A stretch of 18,672 nt of DNA, from contig MUKB01000004.1 of assembly GCA_002049785.1 (NCBI GenBank), positions 1 to 18,672 on the forward strand, given 5' to 3'. This DNA is from Caldifarciminota bacterium 4484_100 (GTDB lineage Bacteria; Hydrothermota; Tepidihabitantia; SM23-42). Both the position numbers and the translations under genes were made by a program. Every line of letters starts with the position of its first letter. Within the stretch, counting starts at the first letter, position 1. The notes under the pieces were generated by a model. The model saw only the letters and a list, made by a program, of their open reading frames with translations, was not told where the DNA came from and did no database searches. This document shows, one piece after another, positions 6,314-14,750 of this stretch.

Positions 6314-6846
6314 CATCTCTCCTTAATAACCAACGTTATTGATGAACTTCCATAGCTTCGTTCCTTCCAGCAGGAAAAACCTGGAGGAAGTGAAAACCTT
6401 TCCTTTGGACCGTGTTCAATAATCACAATTCCGTCTTTTTTCAGCAGGGAATATCTCTCAATCAGCTTCAAAACCTTTCCTGGATATCCCTTTCCATATG
6501 GTGGGTCCATAAAGATAAGGTCAAATTTTTTCGGGCGTAGCCTTCTCATCCCTGCCTGAAAATCGGCCTTGGAGACCTTCGCTTTTTCTTTAACCTTCAG
6601 AATTTCAATATTCTTTAAAAGTATGGATGGCTTTTTTTCGATAAATACGCACTCCAGGGCGCCGCGAGAAATCGCTTCTAAGCCTAAGACACCAGAACCA
6701 GAAAATATATCTAAGACTCGCGCTCCAATAACTCGAGCACCGATTATATTAAATATTGCACTACGAACAATCGCCTTGGTCGGCCTGATTCCTTTTTTCG
6801 ATACCCTTAACTTCCTACCCCGATTACTTCCTCCTGTTATTCTCAT
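6313..6846 (-). CDS. rsmD: 16S rRNA (guanine-N2) methyltransferase RsmD
   Basis: A Rossmann-fold SAM-dependent enzyme that by family methylates G966 (E. coli numbering) of 16S rRNA during small-subunit assembly. The 177 residues show the family N-terminus MRITGGSNRGRKL and RPT (21-23). SAM-binding motif I, VLDIFSGSGVLGLEA, is at 44-58. Catalytic motif IV, DPPYGKGY, begins at 114. The ATG at 6846 fits the canonical MRIxGG start, but no good Shine-Dalgarno lies just upstream, so initiation may depend on read-through from pilQ, whose stop is 33 nt away. The stop overlaps the coaD start. Confidence 0.93.
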   Translation of the reverse strand: MRITGGSNRGRKLRVSKKGIRPTKAIVRSAIFNIIGARVIGARVLDIFSGSGVLGLEAISRGALECVFIEKKPSILLKNIEILKVKEKAKVSKADFQAGMRRLRPKKFDLIFMDPPYGKGYPGKVLKLIERYSLLKKDGIVIIEHGPKERFSLPPGFSCWKERSYGSSSITLVIKER

Positions 6847-6879
6847 TAAAGAATCGGGAGTTCCTCAACATCGAAGTCA

Positions 6880-8478
6880 TTAATGTTTTATAATGGTCGG
6901 GGTAAGGAAAATCAGAAGTTCCCGATCCTCAACCGAAGTTGTTGTCTCCCTGAACAGCGCACCCAGGATAGGAATGCTTTTTAAAATCGGAATCCCATGA
7001 ACCGATTTGGTCTTCTTCTTCCGGATGAATCCACCAATCACCACAGTATGGCCATCTTTGACCAGCACCTTGGTATCGGCCTCAGATGTCGTAACAATCG
7101 GTCTTCCTGCCAGTGCTGATGCTTTATCCAACTCACTCACCTCAGCATGAATTTCCATTGTCACCTCTTCCAGGGAATTGATATGGGGCGTAACCTGAAG
7201 TTTTGTTCCAACTGTATAGAACTGAATAACAGTATTTCCAGATATATCTCGGGTTGGAAATCCAAAGCGCTGACCACCGAGAATCCGTGCTTCTTCATTG
7301 TCGACTGCAGTTACCCTTGGTGAAGATATCGTGTGGGCTTTACCGGTCTCTTCCAGAAGATTAATCGTCGCATTGACCTGCGCCAATGAAGGAACGGTTC
7401 CCACATTAAATATGCCGTAGCCCGCGATCGTCGGATTCACATTGCTTGAAATATCTGCGCGGACAATTCTGCTTTCTAAACCTTTCAAGGTCCAGTTAAT
7501 ACCCAGGCCCTTTGATGCCGAGGCATCTACATCAACAACCTTGGCCATAATCTCAACCTGAGGGGTGGGTGTATCGAGCAATTTTACCAGCTGTTTAATC
7601 TTCTCATGAATTGGCTGAACCTCGGTAACAACAATAGAATTTGTCCTCACATCCACATTGGCCTTACCCTTGGGTGAAAGCATCGCCTTAATCTTATCAA
7701 GCATCTTCTGAGGATTGGCAAATTCCAGTTTATAAATCTTGGAAGTAGTTGGTAGGTCATAATCCTGCTTATCCAAATTCTCTGCAGTATCGACCCTGAT
7801 TACACCTGGATCCTCACGGAAGGCATAGCCCGAGGCCTTGAGGATAATCTCCAATGCCCGGCGCCAGGGAACATTATGAAGTCTAACTGTAACCGTTCCC
7901 TTAACATCCTTACCCGCAACAATATTCACACCCGCATACTCGGAAAGTGCCCTCAAAACGGTAAGGATATCCGCATTCTCCAGATCTATGGAGATTGGAC
8001 GTCCGGTTACAGTTGCTACCGGTTTTGGAGTGGGTGCCACTGGAGGAGGGGTTGGTGTGGGAGCTGCAGGAATAGCGGTGCTGGCTGAGGCCAGCCATTC
8101 AGGGAATGGTGTGCTAATACCCGTAAGTAGGGTAACAACAAAGTTATTCTCCTCGGTTGAGGTAAGAAAAGAATAATCACGGTCCAGTTTCCCCACCACG
8201 CGGATGAGGTCGGGTTGTTCCGTAAAACCGGTAACCGCAAGTTCCTTGATTCCTCCGGCATTTACTGGAAATGTCTTTCCCACCAGAGGACTTGAGACCC
8301 CAGAACAGTCAACCACGATCCGTGCTGGATCTTTTAGGGTAAATGTATTGGCAACAAATGGTGCATCGGATTTAATAATCAGTTTGGTATTACCCTCCTC
8401 AGAAACCACTGCCAGATCGTTTATAACTGCACCACCTGCCACAGAAATTAATAATGCGAAGATAAATATATTCCTCAT
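6880..8478 (-). CDS. pilQ: Type IV pilus outer-membrane secretin PilQ
   Basis: Forms the multimeric outer-membrane pore through which the pilus passes. 532 residues, short for PilQ (often about 700). Order: signal peptide (1-16); one AMIN domain (~18-117), which in the family binds peptidoglycan; a Pro/Thr/Ala linker (~122-158); STN/N0 domain (~160-230) with the NVPWRRALEIIL signature; one N1/NolW-like domain (~246-305); and the secretin domain (~306-532) with VHGIPILKSIPILGALFR and the final ELLIFLTPTIIK. With a single AMIN and a single NolW-like domain it is a minimal PilQ. AGGAGG stands 6 nt before ATG 8478. The pilP stop is 3 nt upstream. Confidence 0.93.
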   Translation of the reverse strand: MRNIFIFALLISVAGGAVINDLAVVSEEGNTKLIIKSDAPFVANTFTLKDPARIVVDCSGVSSPLVGKTFPVNAGGIKELAVTGFTEQPDLIRVVGKLDRDYSFLTSTEENNFVVTLLTGISTPFPEWLASASTAIPAAPTPTPPPVAPTPKPVATVTGRPISIDLENADILTVLRALSEYAGVNIVAGKDVKGTVTVRLHNVPWRRALEIILKASGYAFREDPGVIRVDTAENLDKQDYDLPTTSKIYKLEFANPQKMLDKIKAMLSPKGKANVDVRTNSIVVTEVQPIHEKIKQLVKLLDTPTPQVEIMAKVVDVDASASKGLGINWTLKGLESRIVRADISSNVNPTIAGYGIFNVGTVPSLAQVNATINLLEETGKAHTISSPRVTAVDNEEARILGGQRFGFPTRDISGNTVIQFYTVGTKLQVTPHINSLEEVTMEIHAEVSELDKASALAGRPIVTTSEADTKVLVKDGHTVVIGGFIRKKKTKSVHGIPILKSIPILGALFRETTTSVEDRELLIFLTPTIIKH

Positions 8479-8481
8479 ATT

Positions 8482-8895
8482 TTACCTCCTTTCTTTCTCT
8501 TTAAGTGGCAATTCATATTTTGTCACAACCCCTGCGTGAACTATCTGGAAGATGATAGCACGGCGATTTATTTCGGCCACTTTACCACCAGCAACCCTAT
8601 CGCCCCTTCTCAGAATATAACCGTTATTCAGACCATCTTTAACTAAGGCATAGTATCCTTTATCTCCCCAGAGAATTCCAATGAGGGTAAGATTTTCTAC
8701 ACTCAGATGACTTGTTTTGCCACCCTGTGACAATTCTGTACCTACCAGGGGAACAAAGGGATCTCGCCTTCCCTTTGCTGTATAATGCCATTTCTCCACA
8801 GGAAAGAGGGTATCTGTTGCAGATGGTGCACTGGGGGTCTGATTGAATAACAGTAATCCTAATAAGAAATTACCTACGACGAGGTGGAGCACCAC
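8482..8895 (-). CDS. pilP: Type IV pilus assembly protein PilP
   Basis: 137 residues. PilP bridges the inner-membrane PilN/PilO pair and the PilQ secretin. A hydrophobic N-terminus (~3-17) is followed by a short linker and the PilP domain: GRRDPFVPL (42-50), LTLIGILWGDKG (69-80), then YILRRGDRVAGGKV. Classical PilP is a lipoprotein, but this one has no cysteine at all, so it is anchored by an uncleaved helix or is free in the periplasm. Start is GTG 8895, with GGAGG 6 nt upstream, giving a 26-bp overlap with pilO. No alternative start fits better. Confidence 0.85.
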   Translation of the reverse strand: MVLHLVVGNFLLGLLLFNQTPSAPSATDTLFPVEKWHYTAKGRRDPFVPLVGTELSQGGKTSHLSVENLTLIGILWGDKGYYALVKDGLNNGYILRRGDRVAGGKVAEINRRAIIFQIVHAGVVTKYELPLKEKERR

Positions 8896-9448
8896 GACGC
8901 ACCTCCTTTCTTTTCGCTACGGTATAAGTAATTGCCCTCAATTCTGCCTCAATCGATTTTTCCTTTGAACCCTTTTTTATCTTCACGGACGGAACATTGA
9001 CGATTCGCGCCAGATTTCCAATATTAGAGAGAAATTTTCCAAGCTGGTGATAACCGCTTGCAACCTTTATCTGTACCGGTATCTCTGCATATTTAGCCTT
9101 AGGATTGGGTCCGCTCGGTTTGAAGAGTATAAAACTCACTCCTGCTTTAGTCCCTGAATTGGAGATCTGTTGAATCAATGATGGTATCTCTTTTTCCTTG
9201 GGCAACATCTTCTTTGCCTTCTCCCATTCTACTTCAAGCCGGGCAATTTTTTCCTGAAGTTCTGGAAGTCTTGCACGAGCCGCCTCAGCCTTCTGAACCT
9301 CAATCTGTAGTGAATCTCTGCGTGCAGTTAACTGTTTAATCTTCTCTCGATTCGACTTATAGGGAAATCGGAAAAAGAGTATCAGTAATACCACTAAGAT
9401 AACAATAAAAATAATTAACTGCTGACCTTTTGATTCTTTGAGATTCAT
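8870..9448 (-). CDS. pilO: Type IV pilus inner-membrane protein PilO
   Basis: 192 residues with standard PilO design: a short cytoplasmic N-terminus, one transmembrane helix (~10-28), a periplasmic coiled coil (~33-85), then a ferredoxin-like domain starting near MLPKEKEIPSLIQQIS. It pairs with PilN in the alignment complex. The tail is unusually basic (RRGAPPRRR); its coding DNA overlaps pilP. Start ATG 9448 overlaps the pilN stop by 4 bp (ATGA), with AGGAGG a few bases upstream. Confidence 0.9.
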   Translation of the reverse strand: MNLKESKGQQLIIFIVILVVLLILFFRFPYKSNREKIKQLTARRDSLQIEVQKAEAARARLPELQEKIARLEVEWEKAKKMLPKEKEIPSLIQQISNSGTKAGVSFILFKPSGPNPKAKYAEIPVQIKVASGYHQLGKFLSNIGNLARIVNVPSVKIKKGSKEKSIEAELRAITYTVAKRKEVRRGAPPRRR

Positions 9449-10053
9449 TTTTTCCTCCTAGCCAGGGTATCCTCCAATCCAACATTTGCGGTGAGGGTAA
9501 ACTGCATCATCTCCTGTTTCTTCACAGCCTTCTTCTCCAAGACGGAAAGATCAACATTGCTGATATAGGGTGAATCTTCCAACCGGTTCATAAAATCGGC
9601 AACCAGAAGGTTGGAGGCAGCAATGCCTTTTAATCCCAATCTCGACTGATTCACATCCACCGAGGTTAACCAGGTGAATTCAGGAATGCGTGAAGAGATC
9701 TCATCGAGGATATGAGCGATGAAGAAGCGGTTCTTATTGAGTTCTTTAATCGGATCAATTAAGGAAGCCAGTTCCCTTTCTCTTCTCTCTAAACTATCAA
9801 CCGTTGCCTTATAGACCTTAAGCTCTTCCAGTCGGCTGGACAACTGGTCAATATTTTTATTGAGCCTACCCATCTGGGATGATTGTGAGAGCAAGAGAAT
9901 TCCTACAATCAGTACAAAAATGACAATTCCCGCAATATAAACAATCGTCGCCTGGATCGAGGGGAGTTTCACACCAGGTCGCGGTACCTTCGCCGGTCTC
10001 GCCTTAGGAGCCCGACCCTTTTTGGCAGTTGGTGCTAAATTTATTTTTATCAT
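9445..10053 (-). CDS. pilN: Type IV pilus inner-membrane protein PilN
   Basis: 202 residues. The extreme N-terminus IKINLAP matches the conserved INLxP motif that docks into cytoplasmic PilM. A basic, Pro-rich cytoplasmic stretch (~10-30) follows, then one transmembrane helix (~35-56), a coiled coil (~60-105) and a periplasmic ferredoxin-like domain. It heterodimerises with PilO. Start ATG 10053 comes one base after the pilM stop; its ribosome binding site AAGGGGGG lies inside the pilM 3' end, implying coupled translation. The Pro/Arg-rich linker is longer than in Pseudomonas or Neisseria PilN. Confidence 0.9.
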   Translation of the reverse strand: MIKINLAPTAKKGRAPKARPAKVPRPGVKLPSIQATIVYIAGIVIFVLIVGILLLSQSSQMGRLNKNIDQLSSRLEELKVYKATVDSLERRERELASLIDPIKELNKNRFFIAHILDEISSRIPEFTWLTSVDVNQSRLGLKGIAASNLLVADFMNRLEDSPYISNVDLSVLEKKAVKKQEMMQFTLTANVGLEDTLARRKK

Positions 10054-10054
10054 T

Positions 10055-11095
10055 TTATTCCCCCCTTAATGCTAAGCCAATCGCTTGCGCCAAAATTGGT
10101 CCTGTAACATCAACCCCTTCTGGCGTAAATATGGTTGGGTCATAGATTATGTTTTTCAGAGGGTTGAGAATTTCAATCGGGATATTAAAGCGCCTCTTTA
10201 GAAATTCCAAGAGATTCGGAATTAATGCGCCGCCGCCAGAAAGATACATCCGATTGATCTTCTCTTCACCGGTAACACTTGAAAGAAATTGTAGACTCCT
10301 TTCGATATGAGTACTGAGGTCATTCACAAACGACTCGAAAACACCTTGGACTGAATCCTGAGAAGCACCGACCGGGATTGTTCCCTTCACCGCATTTGCA
10401 GCATCCTCATAGTTGAAACCAACCTCCTTCTGAAGTTTACTGATAAATGCATTCACTCCATAGTAGACATCACGGGCAGAAAGACAGGAACCACCCTTGA
10501 TAACATTTATAACCATCATCCCAGCGCCGATATGAATCAATCCTACAATTTCATCTGGTGCAGTCTGATAATTAAATTCATAGACATTTTGTAATGCAAA
10601 CGCGGTGGTATCAATAATTGTTGGTTTCAGATTTAGCTCTTTCAAGAGTGAGGTGAGATTATTAATAAGCTCATTCTTCGCGGCGACAAGAATTACCTCC
10701 TGCTGATTTTCTCCAAAATTAGGATTGACGATATCAAAGTCGAGGGTCACTTCGTTGATATCGAAGGGCACATACTGCTCGGCCTCCCACTTTATCTGTT
10801 CACGAGTGTCAGATTCACTCATCCGGTCCATTGTGATGCGTTTAATTATCACATCACGACCCGCCAAGCCGATCACCACATCCTTGCTCGTAAAGCCTTT
10901 CGTTTCGATCAGCGTCCTGATCGAATCCAGGACAGCCTCCCGATCGATTATTTCTCCTTCAACAATAGCATCAGGCAAAACCTTTGCAATCCCATAGTTG
11001 AGCAATTTCTTGCTCTTGCCTGAGCTTAGTTCAACCATTTTGGTTTGGCTTGACCCAATATCAAGCCCAATTACCTTTTTCTTTTTCCCGAACAT
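10055..11095 (-). CDS. pilM: Type IV pilus assembly actin-like ATPase PilM
   Basis: 346 residues, an FtsA/actin-like cytoplasmic ATPase that binds the PilN N-terminus. Phosphate-1 loop LDIGSSQTK (11-19), phosphate-2 region HIGAGMMVINV (~188-198) and adenosine motif LSGGGALIPNL (~286-296) are all present, as is the PilM hallmark IKWEAEQYVPFD (~101-112). Start: the frame opens with a GTG at 11101, but that codon overlaps the ribosome binding site. ATG 11095 stands 5 nt from AAGGAG and is preferred. It is the first gene of pilMNOPQ-rsmD-coaD, with its own promoter at 11138-11165. Confidence 0.93.
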   Translation of the reverse strand: MFGKKKKVIGLDIGSSQTKMVELSSGKSKKLLNYGIAKVLPDAIVEGEIIDREAVLDSIRTLIETKGFTSKDVVIGLAGRDVIIKRITMDRMSESDTREQIKWEAEQYVPFDINEVTLDFDIVNPNFGENQQEVILVAAKNELINNLTSLLKELNLKPTIIDTTAFALQNVYEFNYQTAPDEIVGLIHIGAGMMVINVIKGGSCLSARDVYYGVNAFISKLQKEVGFNYEDAANAVKGTIPVGASQDSVQGVFESFVNDLSTHIERSLQFLSSVTGEEKINRMYLSGGGALIPNLLEFLKRRFNIPIEILNPLKNIIYDPTIFTPEGVDVTGPILAQAIGLALRGE

Positions 11096-11137
11096 AATCA
11101 CTCCTTTTTATTTTCAAATTTCAAATTTTAATTATTA

Positions 11138-11165
11138 ATTATATATATAATTCTGAATATGTCAA
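11138..11165 (-). promoter_or_regulatory. Sigma70-type promoter of the pilM operon
   Basis: On the minus strand a perfect TTGACA (11160-11165) and TATAAT (11138-11143) are 16 bp apart. The start would be near 11131, about 35 nt before the pilM ATG. Confidence 0.65.
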
Positions 11166-11212
11166 GAGAGAAATACACCAGATTCACCATTGTAATTTTT
11201 GGCCAGATTACG

Positions 11213-11224
11213 GCAGATATCTGC
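11213..11224. promoter_or_regulatory. 12-bp palindrome in the divergent pilM / TonB-receptor intergenic region
   Basis: GCAGATATCTGC is a perfect 12-bp palindrome lying roughly midway between the two divergent promoters, about 40-50 bp upstream of each -35 box. This position fits an activator or shared operator. A single site, so low certainty. Confidence 0.3.
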
Positions 11225-11263
11225 GGCGGGATATAAAAAATTCTTTCCTGCCTGCCTGTCCGC

Positions 11264-11291
11264 TTGACAAATTATATTATTTAATTATACT
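11264..11291 (+). promoter_or_regulatory. Candidate promoter of the TonB receptor / ARPP-1 / kinase-helicase unit
   Basis: TTGACA (11264-11269) and TATACT (11286-11291) are 16 bp apart. A TATAAT at 11291-11296 is 21 bp from the -35 and less likely. Either choice places the transcript start at or inside the GGAGG ribosome binding site (11298-11302), giving a nearly leaderless message. The -35 is convincing; the exact -10 is not. Confidence 0.4.
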
Positions 11292-11307
11292 ATAATTGGA
11301 GGTATAA

Positions 11308-13863
11308 ATGCCAAACTTCTTAATTGCACTTTTTCTTATTCAGGGACTTACCGGCAAGATTCAAGGTGTTGTCCTGGATAAAGAAACCAAAGAACCTATC
11401 TCCTATGCAGATGTCATTATTCTCAATACTGAAATGGGTGCAGCATCTGATAATCAGGGCAATTTTTATATCCTGAATGTCCCTCCGGGCCGGTATGATA
11501 TCGAGGTCTCATTTATCGGCTATCAAACGGCAGTAATTCGTGATGTAAAGGTCGAAATCGACCGTACCGCTCGCCTGAAAGTAGAATTAAAGAAAACAAT
11601 TATTGAACTCCCCCCTCTGGTCGTCACCGGAGAGATGCCTGTTGTAAAAAAGGATATGGTGGGAACAACATATATTGTAAGAAAAAGCGAAATCTTAACA
11701 ATCCCAATCGATTATTCAATGGATATTATTGCATTCCAGCCATCGGTAGCTCGAGCCGATACAGCAATCCATGTCCGTGGTGGCCGGGCAACCGAGGTAT
11801 TATATATGATTGACAATGTGCCTATCCTCGATCCCCAGACCGGTGATCCGGCAATAAATGTCTCTAAAGGGGCGGTGAATCAGGTTATCTTTCTACCCGG
11901 AGGTTTTGATGTTGAGTATGGACGGGCAATGTCCGGAATAATTAACCTTATTACCGAACATCCTTCTGCACAGATAAATGGCAGGCTCTTCGGCAAAACC
12001 GAAAGAATAATGCCTTTCTATTATGACTTTGGTTATGAAAACTATCAATCTTCTTTCCATATTCCCCTGACCAGAAAATTAAAAACCTATTTCAGCCTTG
12101 ATCTGATGCATACTGATGATTGGGACCCAAGACTCTATATCCTTCCCCATAAAAGGCGTGATGATTACACCGTTTATGGAAAATTGCTATATACACCTAC
12201 AGGTAAGTTGAATTTTGGTTTTAGTGGAGCAAAGTCGAGAAGCCAATTTGATCGCTATAACAGCAAGTGGAAATATAATATTGACAACTACCGTTCCGAT
12301 ATGAGAAAGGGTGATTTAGAGGCGTTAAACATAAACTTCTTACCGAATTCACGGAATCTATTCAACTTAACCGTTAGTAGACTGTATACAAGAAGGTTAT
12401 TTGGTGTAAGGGAAGCTGGTGGTCAATTTGAAGACTTCACATTTCGCGATTATGCAAATCTTGAATGGCCTCATGGTGGTATTGATAATCCATTTGGTAT
12501 AAATATACCATACATACCCTTTGTCGGTGATTACGACCAATATCAAGATAAATCATCTCAGGTTTTAAGAGCCAATTTCAATACGGATCTACAGATCCAT
12601 CAATACCATGAATTAAGGACAGGGTTTGAGTATAACCTAATGGAAATAAAAAACTTTACCTACTTTATCAGTGACACAATGCATCAGCTGATCGATGAAT
12701 ATAACCACCATCCAAAGGAATATGCTATATTTGTCCAGGATAATATTGACTACAAAGGACTGTTTGCAAAAATCGGCGTCCGTTATGATTACTTTTCAAG
12801 CGATATTGAAGGCATAAAACCTAAGATAAGCATTTCCCCTCGACTCGGTTTCTCCTTTATGGTAACTGAAAAATTTCTATTTCGAGCCAATGTAGGTCAA
12901 TATACCCAGCCTCCATTATATGACCAGATGTATAGTTACTATAACCTTCTCCCTTTTCCAGCATATATAACACAGATTCCACTTATTGGTAACCCAGCCC
13001 TTGGCCCGGAAAAGACAATAGCGATAGAAATCGGCCTTCAGGGTGAAGTCAAAAAAGACCTTCTAATTACGGTAAACACCTTCTATAAAGATATCTCTGA
13101 CCTGCTGGGAACAAAGCTGGTGCAAACCCTGCCCCGCGATTATGTCACTTACTTTAATGTAGAATATGCCAATGTAAAAGGGCTGGAGGCAATTCTGGAA
13201 TTCCAGAATTCTCTATTCAGCGGTAAGGTTTCATACACCCTCTCCTGGGCTCGGGGCACAAGTTCGTATGCAGAGGAAGTCTATTATCGCTATTACTATG
13301 ACAATCCCGACACAAGCTTTGTGCCTCCTACTCAGGAATACTATCTCGATTTTGACCAGCGTCATCGCATCTTTATTCAGGGAAGTTCCCGGCTTCCCCT
13401 TGGCGGGAAACTCGACATATTCGCCTTCTTTGGAAACGGTTTCCCTTATACACCACCCGGTCCTGAGGGTAAATATGAAGAGCGCAATATTGTCCGGCTT
13501 CCTTTCCAGCGCCAGATCGACTGTGCAATTTCCCGTGCCTTTAAAATTCATCAAACAACAATCAACTTCTATCTTGAGGTAATTAACTTACTTGATGAAC
13601 GTTATGAAATCGCCCCCCATTACCCTATCATCGCACTTGAGGACATAAATATGAAAGACTTTGAACATCCACCTCCATATATCGATATTATGGAAAATTC
13701 TGCATATTACAATCCGGCTGGAGACAGAAATCATGATGGACTGATTACACCTTATGAGGAATATCTGGCAATGCATGAATTTGCCCGGGATAGCGATGAT
13801 TGGGTTAATGCATATACCGCACCACGAAGGGCACGGATTGGTATAAATATTGTTCTTAAATAG
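11308..13863 (+). CDS. TonB-dependent outer-membrane receptor with carboxypeptidase-regulatory-like N-terminus
   Basis: 851 residues. Signal peptide (~1-16). A CarboxypepD_reg-like domain (~17-97) has GKIQGVVLDKETKEPISYADV, SDNQGNFYILNVPPG and FIGYQT. The plug domain (~100-220) includes IHVRGGRATEVLYMIDNVPI and VEYGRAMSGIINLIT. The rest is a 22-stranded-type barrel with typical NPALGPEKTIAIEIG and LLITVNTFYKDI blocks. It imports a ligand, not identifiable from sequence, across the outer membrane using TonB energy; there is no SusD partner. Near the C-terminus, residues 806-817 (DRNHDGLITPYE) form a complete EF-hand-type loop in the last extracellular segment, so calcium may shape gating or substrate binding. 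GGAGG stands 5 nt before ATG 11308. The next gene begins 8 nt after the stop. Confidence 0.9.
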   Translation: MPNFLIALFLIQGLTGKIQGVVLDKETKEPISYADVIILNTEMGAASDNQGNFYILNVPPGRYDIEVSFIGYQTAVIRDVKVEIDRTARLKVELKKTIIELPPLVVTGEMPVVKKDMVGTTYIVRKSEILTIPIDYSMDIIAFQPSVARADTAIHVRGGRATEVLYMIDNVPILDPQTGDPAINVSKGAVNQVIFLPGGFDVEYGRAMSGIINLITEHPSAQINGRLFGKTERIMPFYYDFGYENYQSSFHIPLTRKLKTYFSLDLMHTDDWDPRLYILPHKRRDDYTVYGKLLYTPTGKLNFGFSGAKSRSQFDRYNSKWKYNIDNYRSDMRKGDLEALNINFLPNSRNLFNLTVSRLYTRRLFGVREAGGQFEDFTFRDYANLEWPHGGIDNPFGINIPYIPFVGDYDQYQDKSSQVLRANFNTDLQIHQYHELRTGFEYNLMEIKNFTYFISDTMHQLIDEYNHHPKEYAIFVQDNIDYKGLFAKIGVRYDYFSSDIEGIKPKISISPRLGFSFMVTEKFLFRANVGQYTQPPLYDQMYSYYNLLPFPAYITQIPLIGNPALGPEKTIAIEIGLQGEVKKDLLITVNTFYKDISDLLGTKLVQTLPRDYVTYFNVEYANVKGLEAILEFQNSLFSGKVSYTLSWARGTSSYAEEVYYRYYYDNPDTSFVPPTQEYYLDFDQRHRIFIQGSSRLPLGGKLDIFAFFGNGFPYTPPGPEGKYEERNIVRLPFQRQIDCAISRAFKIHQTTINFYLEVINLLDERYEIAPHYPIIALEDINMKDFEHPPPYIDIMENSAYYNPAGDRNHDGLITPYEEYLAMHEFARDSDDWVNAYTAPRRARIGINIVLK

Positions 13864-13871
13864 AGGATAGT

Positions 13872-14747
13872 ATGGAAAAGGAGTGGAAGTTTCCACAGAT
13901 CCTTGAATTTGAAGAGCCGATATTCTTGAGGAATCTGACACTCTATCCGATCGTCGGAAAGGATGGAGAGTCATTTGACGCCCTCAGTATTGAAGAAGCG
14001 CTGGATAAAAAACTTGCTGACATTCAAGAACTTGATATTCCGGATATAAATAGACTTCAACTTGAAAATCGCTCCCCGAGTCCGCTTCTGATGCTGGATG
14101 GCGAGGAGATTATCGGTTCCTTACAGAATCGAATCATCGCCACCTCTACCATCATTCCCGCCAGAACTAAAAAATCTATCAGGGTAATCTGTGCAGAAGA
14201 AGGAAGGTGGAATGAATTGGGTGGATTTAAAACCGGCTTCTGTTCCTATCCTAAGATTCGCGCCATCCTTTCTCAGGGTATACACAAAAGTAATATCCAG
14301 AAAAGAATCTGGAATGAAATCAGCAGAAAATTGACCGTAAGCAAAATCTCTTCAGCCACATCATCAATGCATGATATCTATAACTCCCTTGAGGAAGAAA
14401 TTGCACGTTACATCGAAGGGTTTAAGAGTTTGAATCATAAGACACTCGGCTTTATCGGCTGTTCGAAGAATCAAATATTAGGTTGCGATCTTTTTATAAG
14501 TCCATCACTCTACCAGAAGTTTGAGCCCAAACTGATTCGCGCCTATGCCCTCGATGCAATTGAGCAACAGAATATAAGAACCAAAGCTTCAGATATCAGT
14601 AGATATTTTGATGAACTCTGCTCTTTTCTTGAACAGTTTAAACCACGTTCCAATATGAAACATATAAGGATAAGAGAAAAGTACTTTTTTGGACAGGCCG
14701 TCGCCATTAAAAATAGATTGATACACCTGTCTATATTCCCAAATTAA
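13872..14747 (+). CDS. ARPP-1 domain protein
   Basis: 291 residues, no signal peptide, so cytoplasmic. The N-terminal two-thirds match my memory of the ARPP-1 domain (ARG and Rhodanese-Phosphatase-superfamily-associated Protein): LTLYPIVG (22-29), the ALSIEEALDKKLADIQEL block, the ENRSPSPLLMLDGEEIIGSLQNR block (65-87), IIPARTKKSIRVICAEEGRW (94-113) and a final LIHLSIF. No biochemical activity is established that I know of; the family was named from genomic association with ADP-ribosyl-processing and phosphatase genes in predicted conflict or stress systems. The conserved acidic DGEE (76-79) and CAEEGRW (107-113) motifs are present. It sits between a TonB receptor (8 nt gap) and the kinase-helicase (3 nt gap), so it is probably co-translated and functionally linked with the latter. 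ATG 13872 has GAGG a few bases upstream. Confidence 0.75.
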   Translation: MEKEWKFPQILEFEEPIFLRNLTLYPIVGKDGESFDALSIEEALDKKLADIQELDIPDINRLQLENRSPSPLLMLDGEEIIGSLQNRIIATSTIIPARTKKSIRVICAEEGRWNELGGFKTGFCSYPKIRAILSQGIHKSNIQKRIWNEISRKLTVSKISSATSSMHDIYNSLEEEIARYIEGFKSLNHKTLGFIGCSKNQILGCDLFISPSLYQKFEPKLIRAYALDAIEQQNIRTKASDISRYFDELCSFLEQFKPRSNMKHIRIREKYFFGQAVAIKNRLIHLSIFPN

Positions 14748-14750
14748 TCG

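Noticed and set aside
6066..6326. Plus-strand open frame of 86 codons opposite coaD
   Set aside because: It lies antisense to a confidently identified coaD and has no ribosome binding site or recognisable motif.
8204..8539. Plus-strand open frame of 111 codons opposite pilQ/pilP
   Set aside because: Shadow of the AMIN region of PilQ; low-complexity composition and no family resemblance.
8870..8895. Possible frameshift at the 26-bp pilO/pilP overlap
   Set aside because: Both proteins have complete family domains and pilP has its own strong ribosome binding site, so this is a true gene overlap.
10055..11101. GTG at 11101 as the pilM start
   Set aside because: It overlaps the GGAG ribosome binding site; ATG 11095 is correctly spaced.
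13588..13974. Minus-strand open frame of 128 codons across the receptor/ARPP-1 junction
   Set aside because: Antisense to two well-supported genes, with no start signal and no motif.
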